From the NCBI GenBank assembly GCA_947494405.1, contig CANLWQ010000027.1, positions 1-12,524 on the forward strand: a stretch of 12,524 nucleotides of DNA, written 5' to 3'. This DNA comes from Comamonadaceae bacterium. GTDB lineage: Bacteria > Pseudomonadota > Gammaproteobacteria > Burkholderiales > Burkholderiaceae_C. A model generated the notes under the pieces. The model ran no database searches. It saw only the letters and a program-made list of their open reading frames with translations, and was not told the DNA's origin. Positions within the stretch are counted from its first letter, which is position 1, and every line of letters begins with the position of its first letter. A program made the position numbers and the translations under genes. Positions 1 through 5,856 of the stretch are shown one piece after another.

Positions 1-116
1 CCTTGGGGCACAGTCGCCATGACTTCCTCGGTGGTGGAGTCGTGAACCTCCAGCACTGCGGGGTTTTGGGCTTTGTGCCAAGTACCAGATATGTAATGGC
101 TGTCGTAAACGGTCAT
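1..116 (-). CDS. Aldehyde dehydrogenase family protein, N-terminal fragment (runs off left edge)
   Basis: The reverse strand from the ATG at 116-114 reads 38 codons beginning MTVYDSHYISGTWHKAQ and ending TEEVMATVPQ before the window stops. The pattern of an early YxSGxW segment, then a short strand ending in a TTEEVMATVP-like stretch, is the usual start of NAD(P)-dependent aldehyde dehydrogenases (YIdGxW ... NPaTgEvia.vp). These enzymes oxidise aldehydes to carboxylic acids in the cytoplasm. The catalytic Cys and Glu lie outside the window, so substrate and subfamily cannot be told. A GGAG ribosome-binding site sits about 7 bases before the ATG. It lies 42 bases downstream of the ldcA-like gene on the same strand and may be its operon partner. 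Confidence 0.75.
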   Translation of the reverse strand, partial: MTVYDSHYISGTWHKAQNPAVLEVHDSTTEEVMATVPQ

Positions 117-158
117 AAAAGCTCCAAGAAATCGGTAAAAAAATAGATTGTAGGCAGG

Positions 159-1079
159 CTAGTGGGACGGATGAGCCCACAATAAAAAAGCCTCGCGCTC
201 TTCGCGCAGCAAAGTCACCGACTTGCCCACAGGCAGGCACAGCTTGGTCGCCACATGGCCAAAGGGCAAACCTGTCAGCACAGGTGTTTTTACCTGCGTG
301 CGCAGCCAATCGACCACGCTTTGCAGCTTGAAACCTTTGTCGTGTGGGGTGAGCTTATAGTCAGTGAAACTGCCCAGCACAATGGCTTTTTGTTGGGCCA
401 ACACACCTGCGTTCAAGAGTTGCGTCAACATTCTTTCGACGCGGTAAGGGTGTTCAGCCACATCTTCCACAAACAGCACGCCGCCTTGGACTTGGGGTAA
501 ATAGGGCGTTCCCACCAAACTGCAAAGCACACTCAAATTGCCACCCCACAAAATGGCGTTTTCGGCCAGCAGAGCTTTTTTCGGCAGATGAGCCAAGTCA
601 GCCGCGGGCAACTTCCAACCCGCGCCCTCACCTCGCCCTTGGGCCATGTCTTCAAAACACGCCAAGGTGATGTCGTCCATGTCGGCACGACCAAAGTCGA
701 CGCAGGCATGCGGCCCCGCCCAAGTGCCAGCCCCAGTCTTGGCCAGCAAGCCCATTTGCAAAGCGGTGAAATCACTGTGCCCCACCCATTGCGTGCCACG
801 CTTGATGGAGGCGGCGATGGCTTTGTAGGGCAAGCGTTTAAGCATTCGCGTGAGCCCATAGCCGCCACGTGTGAGCATGACAATGTCAGCGCCACTGGCC
901 GCGGCCCGCGTCACCGCAGCCAAACGGGCCTCATCGTCGCCGGCAAACCGCTGATCGCTGCTCAGAGCATCAAGGTCAAGCTCCACAGTGTGGCCAAGTT
1001 GCTTCAAGCGCTTCACACCAAGGCGCAAGGCGGCTTTGTCGCGTACCGCACCAGAAGGAGAAATCAGGTAGATGTGCAT
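159..1079 (-). CDS. ldcA: LD-carboxypeptidase (muramoyltetrapeptide carboxypeptidase, peptidase family S66)
   Basis: The 306-residue product matches LD-carboxypeptidase A in length and motifs. The family cleaves the terminal D-alanine from murein tetrapeptides during cytoplasmic peptidoglycan recycling. The family's Ser-Glu-His triad is visible: Ser102 in the nucleophile elbow VGHSDFTAL, Glu205 in VLFVEDV, and His275 in LPFGHVATK. The N-terminal segment with TRGGYGLTRML (about 70-80) is also typical. There is no signal peptide, as expected for a cytoplasmic enzyme. The start is the ATG at 1079-1077; no strong ribosome-binding site precedes it. It lies 44 bases after the tadA fusion gene on the same strand, so they are probably co-transcribed. 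Family assignment is firm; the exact substrate is inferred. Confidence 0.93.
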   Translation of the reverse strand: MHIYLISPSGAVRDKAALRLGVKRLKQLGHTVELDLDALSSDQRFAGDDEARLAAVTRAAASGADIVMLTRGGYGLTRMLKRLPYKAIAASIKRGTQWVGHSDFTALQMGLLAKTGAGTWAGPHACVDFGRADMDDITLACFEDMAQGRGEGAGWKLPAADLAHLPKKALLAENAILWGGNLSVLCSLVGTPYLPQVQGGVLFVEDVAEHPYRVERMLTQLLNAGVLAQQKAIVLGSFTDYKLTPHDKGFKLQSVVDWLRTQVKTPVLTGLPFGHVATKLCLPVGKSVTLLREEREAFLLWAHPSH

Positions 1080-1123
1080 AGAAAATTAAGTGCTTAAAAG
1101 TAAACGCCAAATAGCTGCATAGT

Positions 1124-2509
1124 CTAGAGGGTATGCGCACACAAAGCCGCCAGCGCCGCTTGTGCAATCTGCTCGCCATGCTCTTGAACAAAATGCCCTG
1201 CCTCGGGCAAAACCAAAGGCTCGGGGCAATGGCGAATATGTCCACGCAAAGCCTGCATCACCTCCAAGCCCAACACCGGGTCTTGCGCCCCTATGGCCAT
1301 CAAGCTTTTGCCATGCCATTCATGCTGCCAAAATTCTTGGGCTTGGCGTGAGACTTCTGCGCCATCGCTGTGCGCAAACTCGGGAACCATGGGGGGGAAA
1401 GCCCGTAAAGCGGCGCGATGACCCGCATCGGGAAACGGCGCGTTGTAGGCAGCGCACTCAGCGGGGCTCATTTGCGGGTTGCCCCGCCCGAACAAACGTG
1501 CGACATCAAAGCTGGGTTTGTCTGCGCACATTTGCCGCCAAGCCAAAAAACCTGGACTTAAAGGAAGTTCAGCGGTTGCCAAGGTGGTGTTCATCACCAG
1601 CAAACCTCGGTAACGCTGGCGCGCCGCCATGGGTAAGGTCAAACCCAATATACCGCCCCAGTCTTGCACCACCAAATGAATATCTTGCAAATCCAAGGCC
1701 TCAACAAACTCCAACAACACTTGACGATGCCAGGTAAAAGAATGGGCACTGTCTTTTTTGGGCTTATCGCTTTTGCCAAAGCCGGGCATGTCGGGCGCCA
1801 CCACACGGTGGCCCGCTTGTAAAAACACAGGAATCATTTTGCGGTATAGATAGCTCCAAGCAGGGTTGCCATGCAGACACAGCCACGTCACTTGTGCATT
1901 CTTGGGGCCTTCATCCAAATAATGCATGCGTAAGCCGCCCAGGCTTGGCAAGTCGTTTGTGTATTGAGGATTCCAAGGGTAGTCGGGGATGTCTGCAAAG
2001 CAAGCCTCGGGAGTTCGCAAAGCGTCCTCGCGCAAAGCAGTGGGTGAGTGTTGTTTATGAAGCGCTCTTTGGGATTTGAAAAAATCTTGCATCAATTGGC
2101 CGGCTTGCTTGGCCAATACGCCGCCGCTGTGTTGGGTATGGTGATTCAGCTGTGTGTTGGCAAATAAATCGACAACCGAACCTGCTGCGCCTGTTTTAGG
2201 CTCGGCAGCACCCCACACCACCCGCTTAAGCCGTGCATGCAAGACAGCACCTACACACATGGCACAGGGCTCCAAGCTCACATAAAGGGTGCAGTCATCT
2301 AAACGGTAGTTACCCAGCGCAAGGGCTGCCAAACGCAGTGCCTGAATTTCCGCGTGTGCGCTGGGGTCCTTGGAGGAAATGGGCGAATTGTGGGCTTGCG
2401 CCACCACCCTGCCCTCATGCACCACCACCGCACCCACAGGAACTTCGCCATGGGCTTGGGCCAGTTGGGCTTGAGCCAGAGCCAATTGCATGAAATGCTC
2501 GTCATTCAT
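1124..2509 (-). CDS. tadA: Fusion protein: tRNA adenosine(34) deaminase TadA + DhlA-like haloalkane dehalogenase / alpha-beta hydrolase
   Basis: This 461-residue single-frame protein holds two complete enzymes. Residues 1 to about 150 are TadA, the zinc deaminase that converts A34 to inosine in tRNA-Arg(ACG). It shows HAE (His52, catalytic Glu54), PCAMC (zinc Cys82 and Cys85), and a family-typical helical end with DFF near 142. After a short linker, residues from about 165 on follow Xanthobacter DhlA almost end to end as I recall that protein: HGNPAWSYLYRKM, nucleophile Asp283 in VVQDWGG, Asp410 in GAQDPVLG, and His439 in AGHFVQE. Both halide-binding Trp positions of DhlA (Trp284 and cap-domain Trp324) appear kept; Asn215 replaces the DhlA oxyanion Glu56. 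The ATG at 2509-2507 is preferred over an in-frame TTG at 2518 because a likely promoter start would leave the TTG almost no leader. tRNA editing is near certain; true dehalogenase activity is inferred. Confidence 0.93.
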   Translation of the reverse strand: MNDEHFMQLALAQAQLAQAHGEVPVGAVVVHEGRVVAQAHNSPISSKDPSAHAEIQALRLAALALGNYRLDDCTLYVSLEPCAMCVGAVLHARLKRVVWGAAEPKTGAAGSVVDLFANTQLNHHTQHSGGVLAKQAGQLMQDFFKSQRALHKQHSPTALREDALRTPEACFADIPDYPWNPQYTNDLPSLGGLRMHYLDEGPKNAQVTWLCLHGNPAWSYLYRKMIPVFLQAGHRVVAPDMPGFGKSDKPKKDSAHSFTWHRQVLLEFVEALDLQDIHLVVQDWGGILGLTLPMAARQRYRGLLVMNTTLATAELPLSPGFLAWRQMCADKPSFDVARLFGRGNPQMSPAECAAYNAPFPDAGHRAALRAFPPMVPEFAHSDGAEVSRQAQEFWQHEWHGKSLMAIGAQDPVLGLEVMQALRGHIRHCPEPLVLPEAGHFVQEHGEQIAQAALAALCAHTL

Positions 2510-2526
2510 GCGCCACAATGTAACCC

Positions 2527-2913
2527 ATGCATTCTGGTTTTTTGTTTATGTTCTTGGCAATATGGGGCTTGCTGGCTTTACCCAACCGAGCTTGGGCAGC
2601 CAACCCGCAACCTCAGTTGTTGTATGTGACCCAAGACAATTGCAAACTGATTCGAGGCTATAGCCGCAACGACTTGGCAGGTGTCGCCAAAGAATTTGGC
2701 GTAGCGGCAAACAAAGTCAGCTACGTCAAAGCGCAATGGAGCAAAGGCCCAGAGGGGCGTCCTCAATGCAATATGGTGTTTGATACACCCAAAGGTCGCA
2801 CGGCTTGTGTCGTGTTCAATATTTTGAAAACCGACTTCGTCTTTGGCCAAGCAGTGCCCGTCAAAGGTAATCACGCGATTTGCATGCCGCCTTCAAGCTT
2901 GAATAAGCCATGA
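2527..2913 (+). CDS. Small exported protein of unknown function, four cysteines
   Basis: I do not recognise this 128-residue protein. Residues 1-24 form a hydrophobic signal-peptide-like segment (FLFMFLAIWGLLALP) ending in AWA, with probable cleavage after residue 24, so it is likely periplasmic or secreted. Its n-region lacks Lys or Arg, which is slightly unusual; an alternative start at 2548 would be shorter still. The mature part has exactly four cysteines (Cys39, 81, 94, 119), enough for two disulfides. There is no transmembrane segment after the signal. The ATG is only 17 bases from the start of tadA on the opposite strand, so its promoter must lie in tadA coding sequence. It converges on another exported Cys-containing protein 9 bases away. 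Coding status is supported by the signal peptide and the clean fit between neighbours. Confidence 0.7.
   Translation: MHSGFLFMFLAIWGLLALPNRAWAANPQPQLLYVTQDNCKLIRGYSRNDLAGVAKEFGVAANKVSYVKAQWSKGPEGRPQCNMVFDTPKGRTACVVFNILKTDFVFGQAVPVKGNHAICMPPSSLNKP
2531..2560 (-). promoter_or_regulatory. Candidate sigma70 promoter for the tadA fusion gene
   Basis: On the reverse strand, TTGCCA (2560-2555, 5 of 6 to TTGACA) and CAGAAT (2536-2531, 4 of 6 to TATAAT) are separated by 18 bases. Transcription would begin near 2524 and give about 16 bases of leader before the ATG at 2509. The site lies inside the signal-peptide codons of the divergent gene at 2527. It was found by eye only. Confidence 0.33.
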
Positions 2914-2925
2914 TTGAACGGCTTA
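2904..2925. terminator. Weak inverted repeat between convergent genes
   Basis: TAAGCC (2904-2909) and GGCTTA (2920-2925) form a perfect 6-base inverted repeat around a 10-base loop. It straddles the stop codons of the two convergent genes. Neither side has a good T-tract, so it is at best a weak bidirectional terminator. Confidence 0.22.
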
Positions 2926-3897
2926 CTTCACGCAATAAAAATTCACTTGCGCAAACTGCACTTCCGCATGTGTTCGCACAGGTGTAGGGTTGCGCGTATC
3001 GGGCGAGAAAACCATGTTGTTGGGTAAGGCCCAAAACACATGGCCCAGCGACACGCCGCCATTCCAATCCCCCAAAATAGACAAGTATTCATACTCTTTT
3101 TCGGTGGGCAAACGTGCTTGCACCATTTGGCATGCTTCCCTGGCTATGGCGGAATTAGGCGCTTGGTTGATGGACGAACCGGGCGCGCCCACCAGTACCA
3201 AGATGCGGTTACCCATGATGATCATGGTGGGGAAGCTGGTTTTTTGAAAATGGGTCACCATTTGCAGGGCGAGTTTTCGCATCACACTCTCTGGGCGGCC
3301 TTGGTCTTGAAAGCTCACCGACTCGCCCTTGGGCAAGACCACATGCAGGGTCACCAATACATCTCCTCTGCAACCTGGTGAGTAACTGTAGGTTCCCCAG
3401 ACAAAGCCTTTGACCTTACTCAACAAGGCGTCACCAGTGGTGTCAAAGCGTTGGTTGTTTTTCACGCCTTGCAGGGTCTCGGATGCCGTGCCTGGGTTGG
3501 CAAACTCTAAACGGGTGTTTTGGGGGTTGATATTGCGTGATAAAGAATTGACAGAAGCTTTGAGCGTCGCCTCCAAGGTGATATCCATGCCCGAACCCTC
3601 AGTGGCCAGAGCCTTGTTTTTGTCTATCAACTCATCGATTTTCTTGATGGCGTAAACCGCTTCTGGTGCATTCACCCCTAAAGAAATCAAACTTCTTAAT
3701 TGACCCATGGCTTGGTTCATCATGTCATTTCTTGAGCTGCCATAGGCATCTTGGAATTGACAAAGATCTTGTCCACGCAAAAAGAAAATCGTGGGCCACA
3801 GGGTTAACTTTTCGACCGCCCAAGTGGGTGAGGCGGATTGCATCAGCAATATGAGCGAACACCGACCGATAACACGCAAGCACTTGCTCAATCGCAT
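2923..3897 (-). CDS. Exported protein of unknown function with a formylglycine-enzyme-like C-terminal motif
   Basis: This 324-residue product has a signal peptide (basic MRLSKCLRVIGR, hydrophobic LILLM, cleavage near A27 in SPTWA) and is probably periplasmic. The mature part carries four cysteines (46, 176, 256, 322). Residues 256-270 (CQMVQARLPTEKEYE) followed by the FYCVK end resemble the CxxxGARLPTEaEWEyA core and terminal Cys of FGE-sulfatase (SUMF1-like) domains. The rest of that fold is not visible, so formylglycine activity should not be assumed. Residues 55-115 look helical and charged. The ATG at 3897-3895 is chosen over a TTG at 3903 because GAAG lies 7 bases before it. It is convergent with the exported protein at 2527-2913. 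An FNR-like box lies about 58 bases upstream of the start. Confidence 0.75.
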   Translation of the reverse strand: MRLSKCLRVIGRCSLILLMQSASPTWAVEKLTLWPTIFFLRGQDLCQFQDAYGSSRNDMMNQAMGQLRSLISLGVNAPEAVYAIKKIDELIDKNKALATEGSGMDITLEATLKASVNSLSRNINPQNTRLEFANPGTASETLQGVKNNQRFDTTGDALLSKVKGFVWGTYSYSPGCRGDVLVTLHVVLPKGESVSFQDQGRPESVMRKLALQMVTHFQKTSFPTMIIMGNRILVLVGAPGSSINQAPNSAIAREACQMVQARLPTEKEYEYLSILGDWNGGVSLGHVFWALPNNMVFSPDTRNPTPVRTHAEVQFAQVNFYCVK

Positions 3898-3954
3898 ACG
3901 CAAACTTCATTGTTGTTAGGTTGATCAGCTTAGAGGAGTCTGGGAACAGACAAC

Positions 3955-3968
3955 TTGACTTACATCAA
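3955..3968. promoter_or_regulatory. Candidate FNR/ANR/DNR (Crp-family) operator
   Basis: The sequence TTGACTTACATCAA matches the FNR-family consensus TTGAT-N4-ATCAA at 9 of 10 defined positions. It lies in the 113-base gap between the methyltransferase 3' end and the start of the exported-protein gene (2923-3897). If it acts at -41.5, transcription would start near 3920, with a weak -10 (TAAGCT, minus strand 3932-3927). This suggests oxygen- or nitric-oxide-responsive control of that gene. The remaining bases of the gap hold only a weak imperfect hairpin (3992-4008) after the methyltransferase stop. Confidence 0.42.
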
Positions 3969-4010
3969 TGAACTTTATGACTGTGACAATAACTGCCAAA
4001 AAGCCAGTGC

Positions 4011-4694
4011 TTAAAAACGTTGGTAATTGAGCAAGCTGCCTCTGTAAGGCGTGAGGTCATGCAAGGGCAACACAATATCACTCTGCGTCAAATCAAACTG
4101 ATGAGCCGACATGCATTTATTAAATGCACTGCGTTGCCCCCGATTGGGATCGATGATCAGCACTTGGGCATGTTGGGCGGCATGTCTTTGGATAAAGTCG
4201 GCCAGTTGGGCTGGATGGTCGCGCTCGTACAGCACGTCGCTGCCAATAATCAAATCAAACTCACCCAATAGTGGGTTGTCTCGCGCCCAATGTCCGCTTT
4301 GGTAAGCCATCTCCGGCAAAGCATTCAAAAGTAAATTCGCGCTTAAAAAACGTTGGGTGTAAGGGTGACAGTCTGATGCGGTGATATTGCCCAAACGGCG
4401 GTGAATGACCAAACTTGCCAAGGCCAAACCACAGCCAATTTCTAATATGCGTAAATTGTGCAAAGGCCAAGTCTGCATCAAATCGGCCATTTTTTGGGCT
4501 GAAGGCCATACCAAGCCAAACAAGGGCCATGTGGCCGATGACACACCTAAAGCCAAGGCAACACCTTGGGGGTCATGCCACTGTTGTTTGTCTAGCAGAG
4601 AGCGAATCTGCAGATCTGCACCACCTGCGACCGCGATGATTTCGCGCTTGACCAAATAGCCCAAACCGCTTGAGTCGGTTGGGCTGGCAGTCAA
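4011..4694 (-). CDS. Class I SAM-dependent methyltransferase, METTL/Methyltransf_16-like
   Basis: The 227-residue protein has the Rossmann SAM-binding motif [14 protein letters not shown] (about 83-96), the post-I acidic segment ITASDCHP (104-111), and [15 protein letters not shown] (146-160). The last is characteristic of the lysine methyltransferase-like family that includes eukaryotic METTL21 and METTL23 (PF10294 type). It is cytoplasmic, with no signal peptide. Its start is a TTG at 4694-4692 overlapping the infA stop as TTGA; no nearby in-frame ATG exists until residue 69, deep in the fold. That overlap implies translational coupling to infA. The target is unknown: family members methylate proteins, so a translation-linked substrate is a reasonable guess from context, but the sequence does not show it. 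Confidence 0.88.
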   Translation of the reverse strand: MTASPTDSSGLGYLVKREIIAVAGGADLQIRSLLDKQQWHDPQGVALALGVSSATWPLFGLVWPSAQKMADLMQTWPLHNLRILEIGCGLALASLVIHRRLGNITASDCHPYTQRFLSANLLLNALPEMAYQSGHWARDNPLLGEFDLIIGSDVLYERDHPAQLADFIQRHAAQHAQVLIIDPNRGQRSAFNKCMSAHQFDLTQSDIVLPLHDLTPYRGSLLNYQRF

Positions 4695-4948
4695 AACCGA
4701 CGTTTTCTGGGACCGCTGGGTCCTTTGCCTTCGATGTGTCGGAAGGTGATGCGACCCTTGGTCATGTCGTATGGTGAGAGTTCCAATGTGACCTTGTCGC
4801 CCGCCAAAATACGTATGTGATGCATGCGCATTTTGCCGGCGGTGTAGGCCACGAGTTCGTGGCCGTTGTCCAAAGTGACACGGTAGCGCGAGTCAGGGAG
4901 CACCTCGCGCACCATGCCGGACATTTCCAGCATTTCTTCTTTGGACAT
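4691..4948 (-). CDS. infA: Translation initiation factor IF-1
   Basis: The 85-residue product is a clear IF-1: an S1/OB-fold with [19 protein letters not shown], then [20 protein letters not shown] and [16 protein letters not shown]-1 occupies the ribosomal A site and assists IF-2 and IF-3 during initiation. It is longer than the usual 72 residues because of a basic tail, [13 protein letters not shown], which I believe is common in one of the two infA paralogues many betaproteobacteria carry; the paralogue claim is from memory. The ATG at 4948-4946 has AGGA just upstream. It lies 24 bases after the cold-shock gene and overlaps the methyltransferase start by 3 bases, forming a csp-infA-methyltransferase unit. 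Confidence 0.97.
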   Translation of the reverse strand: MSKEEMLEMSGMVREVLPDSRYRVTLDNGHELVAYTAGKMRMHHIRILAGDKVTLELSPYDMTKGRITFRHIEGKGPSGPRKRRF

Positions 4949-4972
4949 CTTCCTGCCTAAAGCGTCTGGCGC

Positions 4973-5179
4973 TTAGTCGGCGGATTTGATGTTGGAAGCT
5001 TGCAAGCCTTTGGGGCCGGTAGTCACGTCAAAGCTGACGCGCTGACCTTCTGCCAGGGTCTTGAAGCCCTGATTTTGGATTGCTGAAAAATGGGCAAATA
5101 AATCTTTGCCGCCGTCTTCGGGAGTAATGAAACCAAAACCTTTGGACTCGTTAAACCATTTCACTGTACCTGTTGCCAT
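4973..5179 (-). CDS. Cold-shock-domain protein (CspA family)
   Basis: The 68-residue protein is a single cold-shock domain that binds single-stranded RNA and DNA as a nucleic-acid chaperone. RNP1 is KGFGFI (13-18), RNP2 is DLFAHF (26-31), and the opening [15 protein letters not shown] is diagnostic. Length is exactly that of CspA-type proteins. It is the first gene of the csp-infA-methyltransferase unit, which would link cold-responsive expression with translation initiation. Its start is the ATG at 5179-5177; there is no strong ribosome-binding site, and the upstream leader contains a GC-rich hairpin followed by eight T on its strand. Which Csp paralogue it is cannot be told from the sequence. 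Confidence 0.97.
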   Translation of the reverse strand: MATGTVKWFNESKGFGFITPEDGGKDLFAHFSAIQNQGFKTLAEGQRVSFDVTTGPKGLQASNIKSAD

Positions 5180-5194
5180 TTATTACATTTCTTT

Positions 5195-5221
5195 AAAAAA
5201 AAGGGAAGCCCCCCTCGGGGT
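5195..5221 (-). promoter_or_regulatory. GC hairpin plus T-tract in the cold-shock gene leader
   Basis: On the reverse strand, CCCC (5220-5217) pairs with GGGG (5212-5209) around a 4-base loop. It is followed by CTTCCC and then eight T (5202-5195), ending 15 bases before the csp ATG. This could be an attenuator-like terminator or a temperature-sensitive leader structure of the kind known for csp mRNAs. It is imperfect as a terminator because six bases separate stem and T-tract. The rest of the 203-base divergent region (5180-5382) is AT-rich and presumably holds both promoters, but I found no convincing -35/-10 pair. Confidence 0.28.
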
Positions 5222-5382
5222 CGAAGGTCAAGAAAGCGATGAGACGAAGGGAGAAATACCGTGTAAGGGGCAGAACTAGAAACGCACTACAACGACATGG
5301 TCTTGATAATCGAAGCCCTCACTATGCCTTGTATTTAGAAATAAAGCAAATTTATTCGTTTTTTTAGGATAATAATACTCAC

Positions 5383-5850
5383 ATGAGCGACATACGAACC
5401 CTGCGTCAGGTCTTGCAAAACCACCGCACCATAGCAGTTGTAGGTCTTTCCGCTGACTGGTTTCGACCCTCTTTTTTTGCCGCCAAGTACATGCAAGAAC
5501 ATGGTTACCGCATCATTCCGGTCAATCCCAAATACACTGAAATATTGGGTGAAACCTGCTACCCCAGCTTGAAAGACATTCCCCACGCTGTTGATATCGT
5601 TGATGTATTTCGCAAGCCAGCCGATACCCCTGCCATTGCCCAAGAAGCCGCGGACATTGGCGCCAAGGTGTTTTGGTTGCAACTGGGCGTCATCAACCAA
5701 GACGCTGAATTCATTGCCCAAAATGCCGGCTTAACCGTGGTGGTTGACCGCTGCGTCAAAATCGAGCATGCCCGTCTTTTTGGTGGACTGGGTTGGTTTG
5801 GTGTCAACACCGGCGTGGTCTCATCTCGCCGCCCCTTGGCTCCCCACTGA
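5383..5850 (+). CDS. CoA-binding domain protein (CoA_binding_2 / YccU type)
   Basis: The 155-residue protein is a stand-alone CoA-binding Rossmann domain. It shows AVVGLS near residues 18-23, PVNPKY at 46-51, and the closing VVDRCVKIEH at 120-129, which are hallmarks of the YccU family. Biochemical function is not settled for this family; binding of CoA or a related nucleotide is inferred from fold. The ATG at 5383 is the only sensible start. A TAGGA at 5366-5370 lies rather far upstream for a ribosome-binding site. It is the first gene of a plus-strand operon, 6 bases before the O-acetylhomoserine sulfhydrylase gene. I recall this pairing from other Burkholderiales, which hints at a role tied to sulfur amino acid metabolism, but the link is only contextual. 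Confidence 0.92.
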   Translation: MSDIRTLRQVLQNHRTIAVVGLSADWFRPSFFAAKYMQEHGYRIIPVNPKYTEILGETCYPSLKDIPHAVDIVDVFRKPADTPAIAQEAADIGAKVFWLQLGVINQDAEFIAQNAGLTVVVDRCVKIEHARLFGGLGWFGVNTGVVSSRRPLAPH

Positions 5851-5856
5851 CGCATC

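Noticed and set aside
588..1737. Plus-strand open frames opposite ldcA and the tadA fusion (588-1097 and 1162-1737)
   Set aside because: Both are antisense to well-recognised enzymes and encode Arg/Pro-rich sequence without family features.
3898..3910. TTG at 3903 as start of the exported-protein gene, and an ATG at 3910 in another frame
   Set aside because: The TTG is one base from the GAAG motif, too close to use it; the 3910 frame lacks a signal peptide and is only 61 codons.
3992..4008. Hairpin after the methyltransferase stop as an intrinsic terminator
   Set aside because: Only a 4-base stem with an internal mismatch and no T-tract follows it.
5368..5373. GATAAT as a -10 box for the CoA-binding gene
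   Set aside because: It is only 9 bases before the ATG and has no -35 at 16-18 bases upstream, so it would give a nearly leaderless mRNA; not listed as a promoter.
5180..5382. Possible SAM riboswitch upstream of the metY operon
   Set aside because: I looked for paired conserved stems expected of SAM riboswitch classes and saw none; the region is AT-rich and short.
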